A DNA stretch of 26,032 bases from an uncultured Fibrobacter sp. (GTDB lineage: Bacteria; Fibrobacterota; Fibrobacteria; Fibrobacterales; Fibrobacteraceae). Positions 23,409-26,032 of this stretch are shown in pieces. The notes below the pieces were generated by a model that saw nothing but the letters and a program-made list of their open reading frames with translations, ran no database searches and was not told where the DNA came from. How positions within the stretch are numbered: position 1 is the stretch's first letter; the number at the start of each line of letters is the position of its first letter. The stretch spans positions 1 to 26,032 of the forward strand of contig CALATK010000136.1 in NCBI GenBank assembly GCA_937891805.1, given 5' to 3'. The translations under genes and the position numbers were made by a program.

Positions 23409-24926
23409 TTACTTGATATCCGTGCGCTTGAATTCGATACGACGGTTCTGCGCACGCCCTTCGGGGGTTTTGTTGGAGGCCACCGGCTTGGTATCACCCA
23501 TACCGGATGTTGTAATACGGCTTTCGGAAATACCCTTTTCTACAAGGAAGTTCTTCACAGCTTCGGCGCGGTCGGCAGAGAGCTGCTTGTTCTTGGCCTT
23601 GTTACCCTGGTTATCCGTATGGCCCACGATTTCAAAAGTAGCTTCGGTAAAGGTTTCCATGATGTCCACCACCTTCAAGAGGGAGATGTAGGAATCCTGA
23701 GTGATGGTTGCCTTACCAGATTCAAAGTTCACGCCTTCGAGCACGAACACCTTCTTGGGCGGCTGCGGCACTTCGTCCGGGCAACCGTCATCGTCCTTGA
23801 AGTCGTTGATGGTTTCGGGCTGTTCGGGGCAAAGGTCAACTTCTTTACAGACGTGAGCAAAGTTAGCTTGCATAGCCTTGGCTTCAACCCAAGGATCGCA
23901 GATACCGTCGCGGTCGTTGTCGGCATCCGGGCAGCCATCATCATCTTGATAGCCGTCAAAGTCTTCACCTTCTTCGGGGCAGTTGTCCACACCGGTACAG
24001 ACCGATGCGTATTTGTCTGCAAGACCCTCTTCGGAGACCCAAGGATCGCACATGCCGTCGGCATCGGTGTCCGGATTACGGGTCTCTTCCACTTCTTCCT
24101 CTTCCTTCTCAATCTCAGTAGCAGTAAGGCCGATATCCAACTTACCCTTTCCACGCTTGAGCATCGGCGAGGTGGACTGGCAGTAGAAGTTCGGCTTCGA
24201 AAGAGAGTGGTTGATGAACTTCGGATCAAGGGAAACGTTGGTACGGTTCACCTTGATGAACTGGTTGAAGGGGTAGTAGTTCTTGTAGATGTTGTTGTAC
24301 TCCACCTTGGTCTGACCAGCAGCAGGGTCGGCGAACACACCATAGTAGTGGTTCTCCATAAAGATGTTGTTGGTGGCGATAACGTTGGTGGGGCCCTTCA
24401 GGGCAAGGCCGGAATAGCCGTTGCGGAGCACTACGTTCTGTTCGATGGAAGCGTCCAGGGCCTTAGCACCCCAAGCGAGGATGCCGGACCAGCGGTTGCC
24501 GTACACCACGTTATTGCGGAGGTGAGGAAGCGAAATGAACGCACCGATACCCGTGGCCTTGTTGTCCAACACATAGCAGTGGTGGATGTAAGGGGCGGCG
24601 TTTTCGCAAAGGATGCCTTCAAGACCGTTCCTGATGGTGAAGTGCGACATCTCGGCGCCCGAAGTACCCATGACGGTCGGACCATTGCGGCCGCCATCGA
24701 TAATCGTCGTGAGCGGGTCTTCACCTTTCAAGACCACGTCCATCACCAAGGTAATGTTTTCGTTGTAGGTGCCGCGCTTTACCAAGATGGTATCGCCAGC
24801 ATCCGCATTGCCAAGAGCGTCGGCAATCTTTGAGTAATCGCCAGGCACGTTGATATTCTTTGCCATGGCGGTTCCAGAAAGAAGCATCGCCCCGGCCGTT
24901 ACTAAGACCAGTTTCTTTAGGGTCAT
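23409..24926 (-). CDS. OmpA-family protein with beta-helix and thrombospondin-type-3 repeats
   Basis: This 505-residue protein should join the outer envelope to peptidoglycan. It has a signal peptide (cut near TAMA, residue 22), and a right-handed beta-helix of the pectin-lyase/NosD type (about 24-235, with PYIHHCYVLDN and NNIFMENHYYGVFAD). After an acidic linker come two tandem 50-residue units with thrombospondin type 3-like calcium loops (DTDADGMCDPW and DNDRDGICDPW). The C-terminus is an OmpA/Pal domain (about 394-499) with VNFESGKATIT, VGHTDNQG and NRRIEF, including the Asp and Arg that bind diaminopimelate in this family. The ATG at 24926 is preferred to an upstream TTG at 24944. It is the first gene after the promoter at 25012-25040. 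Confidence 0.92.
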   Translation of the reverse strand: MTLKKLVLVTAGAMLLSGTAMAKNINVPGDYSKIADALGNADAGDTILVKRGTYNENITLVMDVVLKGEDPLTTIIDGGRNGPTVMGTSGAEMSHFTIRNGLEGILCENAAPYIHHCYVLDNKATGIGAFISLPHLRNNVVYGNRWSGILAWGAKALDASIEQNVVLRNGYSGLALKGPTNVIATNNIFMENHYYGVFADPAAGQTKVEYNNIYKNYYPFNQFIKVNRTNVSLDPKFINHSLSKPNFYCQSTSPMLKRGKGKLDIGLTATEIEKEEEEVEETRNPDTDADGMCDPWVSEEGLADKYASVCTGVDNCPEEGEDFDGYQDDDGCPDADNDRDGICDPWVEAKAMQANFAHVCKEVDLCPEQPETINDFKDDDGCPDEVPQPPKKVFVLEGVNFESGKATITQDSYISLLKVVDIMETFTEATFEIVGHTDNQGNKAKNKQLSADRAEAVKNFLVEKGISESRITTSGMGDTKPVASNKTPEGRAQNRRIEFKRTDIK

Positions 24927-25011
24927 ACTGCTACGTTTCTCCAATCATAGAACACATAAATTCGTTTAGCTTTATCATTTGCCAAGACTGACAAAATCAA
25001 ACTCAAGTGGG

Positions 25012-25040
25012 AATATACCTCAAAAATCGAGTTTAGTCAA
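25012..25040 (-). promoter_or_regulatory. Sigma70-type promoter for the seven-gene envelope block
   Basis: On the minus strand the -35 hexamer TTGACT (25035-25040) and the -10 hexamer TATATT (25012-25017) are separated by exactly 17 bp. Transcription would start near 25005, giving a leader of about 80 nt before the ATG at 24926. This is the best promoter match in the window, and it stands directly before the first gene of the block. Confidence 0.65.
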
Positions 25041-25049
25041 ACCAATTCA

Positions 25050-25071
25050 GCGAAAAAACGGCATTTTTCGC
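25050..25071. other. Perfect 8-bp stem-loop between histone-like gene and promoter
   Basis: GCGAAAAA and TTTTTCGC flank the loop ACGGCA. It lies 40-60 nt after the stop of the 66-residue gene at 25111, just upstream of the promoter. It could end that transcript, but the T-run is part of the stem rather than after it, so the role is uncertain. Confidence 0.4.
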
Positions 25072-25110
25072 AAAAAAAGGAATCAAAGTCAGTCTTATGC
25101 AAAGCAAAAA

Positions 25111-25311
25111 TTACGATTCAGGGGTCTGAGACTCCTTCACGTCCTCCTTCTTCGCCCCCTGGATGGACACGCGAATCTCCTGGCAGGTCTTCTTGATGTC
25201 CTGCAGGACTTTGCGGGCACGGGTGCCGGCGGACTTGTTACCGCGCTCGAACTTTTCGTACTCGCGCTTGAAGTTTTCGACTTCCAGTTCAAGGTCGTTT
25301 ACTAAGCTCAT
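25111..25311 (-). CDS. Small histone H1-like (Hc1-type) DNA-binding protein
   Basis: This 66-residue protein resembles the Hc1 family first known from chlamydiae and also present in Bacteroidetes, whose members bind and compact DNA. The diagnostic part is GNKSAGTRARK at residues 24-34, preceded by an acidic/basic helix (LELEVENFKREYEKFE) and followed by a second helix (VLQDIKKTCQEIRVSIQ). The usual Hc1 lysine-rich tail is missing; it ends in KKEDVKESQTPES instead, so only the helical hairpin core is present. A GGGAG site lies before the ATG at 25311. It has about 130 nt of AT-rich upstream sequence after mqnD. Family assignment rests on the motif alone. Confidence 0.75.
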   Translation of the reverse strand: MSLVNDLELEVENFKREYEKFERGNKSAGTRARKVLQDIKKTCQEIRVSIQGAKKEDVKESQTPES

Positions 25312-25385
25312 AATAGAACTCCCATAAAAAAGATGCTTTACGGAAAATAAATAAAGTTTTTGCTAAAAAATCGCCATTTTGTAAA

Positions 25386-25414
25386 TTTAAAGATACATTA
25401 ACGAATTATTACAA
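25386..25414 (-). promoter_or_regulatory. Possible promoter for the histone-like gene
   Basis: TTGTAA (25409-25414) and TTTAAA (25386-25391) are separated by 17 bp on the minus strand. Both hexamers are imperfect and the region is AT-rich, so chance matches are likely. The start would lie about 70 nt before the ATG at 25311. Confidence 0.3.
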
Positions 25415-25439
25415 GATTTTTTTACTTATAAACACTTTA

Positions 25440-26032
25440 TCAACAACTTGACAACATCCACAATCGTTCCAAGGCGGCTTTCCCTTTTTCGCCAATTGCC
25501 TCAGAAAAGTCGTTTACAAACATTTTTATGTGAGATTCTATAACATTTTTTTCTTCGATTTGGGCCTTTTCTTGAATGAACGGGGTTACCATTTCAGCCC
25601 TCGTCCATGCCATTTTTAGACTCTTTCGAATTTCCGATTCAACGCCCTCTATTACTTCATTCGAAAAATCTTTTCGAGCAACCGCTATTCCCAGAGGAAT
25701 CGGAGTACCCGTTTCCTGCTCCCAATAAGCACCCAAATCCTGTAACAGATAAAGGCCGTCCCGCTTCCAGGTGAAACGGTGTTCATGGATAGTCACGCCC
25801 TGAGCTACCGAACCCGCAAGTAGCCCGCGGTACACTTCATCAAAAAAGGCGTAGCGGAGACGGGGCGCACCACCGAAGTTTTTCTGGTACCAAAATTTGA
25901 ACAAAAGGGCCGCCGTTGTGTTTTTACCGGGCAGCGTGGTTTCGCCATTGGGGTCAAATTCGTTCCCCTTGCTTGACAGCAGGAGCGGTCCGCAACCATA
26001 ACCGATGGCACCGCCACAGCCAAGTACCCGGT
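25440..26032 (-). CDS. mqnD: 1,4-dihydroxy-6-naphthoate synthase, 5' end outside window
   Basis: MqnD converts cyclic dehypoxanthinyl futalosine to 1,4-dihydroxy-6-naphthoate in the futalosine route to menaquinone. About 197 C-terminal residues are present. The visible part begins RVLGCGGAIGYGCGPLLLSS and continues with GETTLPGKNTTAALLFKFWY, the conserved family region that carries the GK-TT pattern. Further typical blocks are FDEVYRGLLAGSVAQGVTIHE and PIPLGIAVARKDF. Coding continues without a stop to the right edge, so a start at the internal TTG near 25904 would be wrong. The 128 nt after its stop carry no clear terminator. It implies menaquinone-based anaerobic respiration. Confidence 0.92.
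   Translation of the reverse strand, partial: RVLGCGGAIGYGCGPLLLSSKGNEFDPNGETTLPGKNTTAALLFKFWYQKNFGGAPRLRYAFFDEVYRGLLAGSVAQGVTIHEHRFTWKRDGLYLLQDLGAYWEQETGTPIPLGIAVARKDFSNEVIEGVESEIRKSLKMAWTRAEMVTPFIQEKAQIEEKNVIESHIKMFVNDFSEAIGEKGKAALERLWMLSSC

Noticed and set aside
21166..25040. Type IX secretion system locus
   Set aside because: A PorV-like barrel and an OmpA-like protein are suggestive, but no PorK, PorL, PorM, PorN or SprA homologue and no T9SS C-terminal signal domain was seen in this window.
25111..25311. Exonuclease VII small subunit (xseB)
   Set aside because: Length and helical character fit loosely, but the GNKSAGTRARK motif is of the Hc1 type, and the XseB motif (LE-IV--LE-G--L) is missing.

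Overview
The window looks like a chromosome segment of a Gram-negative anaerobe of the Fibrobacter type. The basis is inference from content: many signal-peptide and lipoprotein genes, TPR-rich envelope proteins, a TonB-like protein of the AgmX/PglI C-terminal class, a GlgE-type maltosyltransferase and a futalosine-pathway menaquinone gene (mqnD). No rRNA, tRNA, CRISPR array, transposase or phage gene was seen. All protein genes but one lie on the minus strand, so the window is best read from right to left.

Right end (26032 to 25111): the 3' two thirds of mqnD, then a 66-residue protein resembling the small histone H1-like Hc1 family. Next (25040 to 14048) comes one block of seven envelope genes. 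It opens with a good sigma70-type promoter (TTGACT, 17 bp, TATATT) and closes at a hairpin terminator. The genes encode an OmpA-family protein with a beta-helix domain and calcium-binding-type repeats, an outer-membrane barrel fused to TPRs, a 1279-residue periplasmic TPR protein, an ExbB/TolQ-like channel protein, two different ExbD/TolR-like proteins and a TonB/TolA-like protein. I read it as a proton-driven, Tol-Pal/TonB/Agl-like envelope machine. It is the most interesting system here. One of the two ExbD-like proteins has glycine where the other has the membrane aspartate needed for proton use.

Middle (13976 to 4808): an outer-membrane protein gene with its own terminator, a small lipoprotein gene, and the cell-elongation genes mreB, mreC, mreD, mrdA (PBP2) and rodA. 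These five are tightly packed, three of the junctions overlapping. A GlgE-type gene follows rodA by 16 nt, an unexpected link between rod-shape genes and alpha-glucan metabolism.

Left end (4762 to 1): a plus-strand TraB/PrgY-family membrane protein, two lipoprotein genes (one with about 18% tyrosine), then cmk and the 5' part of rpsA, a classic gene pair.

The gaps between genes carry two kinds of non-coding repeat. One is a palindromic element built from a degenerate 7-bp ATTCGGA unit (three copies, at 2281, 4766 and 12557). The other is a CTAG-rich 30-bp direct repeat upstream of mreB. No gap between genes exceeds 200 bases.
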